Positions 14,103-14,254 of a stretch of 14,254 bases of DNA are shown here, in pieces. The notes under the pieces are model-generated. The model saw only the letters and a list, made by a program, of their open reading frames with translations. It searched no databases and was not told where the DNA came from. A program made the position numbers and the translations under genes. Source of the stretch: JALSKU01 sp964556545 (GTDB lineage: Bacteria; Campylobacterota; Campylobacteria; Campylobacterales; JALSKU01); contig CAZKWE010000014.1 of assembly GCA_964556545.1 (NCBI GenBank), positions 1 through 14,254 of the forward strand. The letters run 5' to 3'. Numbering within the stretch: the stretch's first letter is position 1; each line of letters starts with the position of its first letter.

Positions 14103-14254
14103 ATGGCAAGACGACAAAGGATAGAAAGTGCAGGATTTCATCATATTTATAACCGTGGTGTTGAAAGACGAGTTGTATTTGCTGAGCCAAAAGATAAAGA
14201 AAAATTTTTAGAAATAGTTTGTGAAGTATCTGAATATTATGATTTTATCATACA
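14103..14254 (+). CDS. REP-associated tyrosine transposase (IS200-like Y1 family), 3' end outside window
   Basis: The first 50 codons are visible and the frame is open to the window edge. The N-terminus MARRQRIESAGFHHIYNRG followed by VERRVVF is the hallmark start of RAYT/TnpA_REP proteins ('MaRr.Ri...g..yHvi.RGn.r..iF'). The HUH motif and catalytic tyrosine of these single-stranded DNA transposases would follow beyond position 14254 and cannot be checked. The ribosome binding site is weak (GAAG). The gene follows the tandem repeat block and its own promoter. RAYTs are usually single-copy domesticated genes that act on REP hairpins scattered around the genome, so the palindromes at 12783-12903 are possible substrates, although they show no obvious sequence kinship to the 14015 repeats. 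Confidence 0.87.
   Translation, partial: MARRQRIESAGFHHIYNRGVERRVVFAEPKDKEKFLEIVCEVSEYYDFII

Overview
The window is AT-rich, densely packed bacterial DNA. It reads as a member of the Campylobacterota (Epsilonproteobacteria), probably a free-living or vent-type lineage. The reasons are a CiaB-family protein beside luxS, a PHO4 phosphate transporter with a long coiled-coil insert, AAA- and ATA-rich codon use, short AGGA/GGAG ribosome binding sites, and TATAAT -10 boxes mostly without good -35 boxes. The genus cannot be fixed from the sequence alone.

Layout. (1) Positions 1-2135 look like an accessory patch. It holds a 5'-truncated AlbA_2/Schlafen-type ATP-binding regulator, a small orphan winged-helix ORF, and a broken C-terminus of an endonuclease III-like DNA glycosylase that keeps its four-cysteine iron-sulfur loop. 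A textbook sigma70 promoter (TTGACA-N17-TATAAT) starts in the tail of that remnant and drives hypA (2192-2533), a nickel chaperone for hydrogenase/urease maturation. (2) A possible 29-residue membrane peptide lies on the minus strand at 2602-2691. (3) Positions 2754-5865 hold a tight plus-strand run of three envelope genes: an exported DUF4139 protein, a lipoprotein, and an exported ankyrin-repeat protein whose C-terminus resembles a thioredoxin/DsbC-like domain without its CXXC. This is the best candidate for an undescribed system. (4) A small zinc-ribbon gene and proC lie on the minus strand (5874-6876), divergent from luxS (6952-7455). luxS converges on a 613-residue CiaB-family protein (7474-9315, minus) that carries a zinc-peptidase-type HEFGH motif. 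(5) Positions 9501-12731 form a plus-strand operon: a degenerate GGDEF plus PilZ-like protein, a Pit phosphate transporter, and an IscU/NifU-like protein lacking canonical ligands. (6) An intergenic block at 12732-12915 contains a 28-bp perfect palindrome and several hairpins, followed by an M20 metallopeptidase (12916-14013). (7) The right edge holds a 16-bp tandem duplication and the start of a REP-associated (IS200-like, Y1) transposase cut by the window end.

Two architectural themes repeat. Both convergent gene pairs (ankyrin gene/zinc ribbon and luxS/ciaB) end in a perfect inverted repeat that overlaps the stop codons of both genes, which suggests shared bidirectional terminators. Both divergent pairs (proC/luxS and ciaB/GGDEF-PilZ) carry the same 13-base palindrome ATTATACTATAAT, in which the two opposing -10 boxes abut across one base. 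No tRNA, rRNA or CRISPR array was seen, and no stretch over 300 bases lacks a gene.
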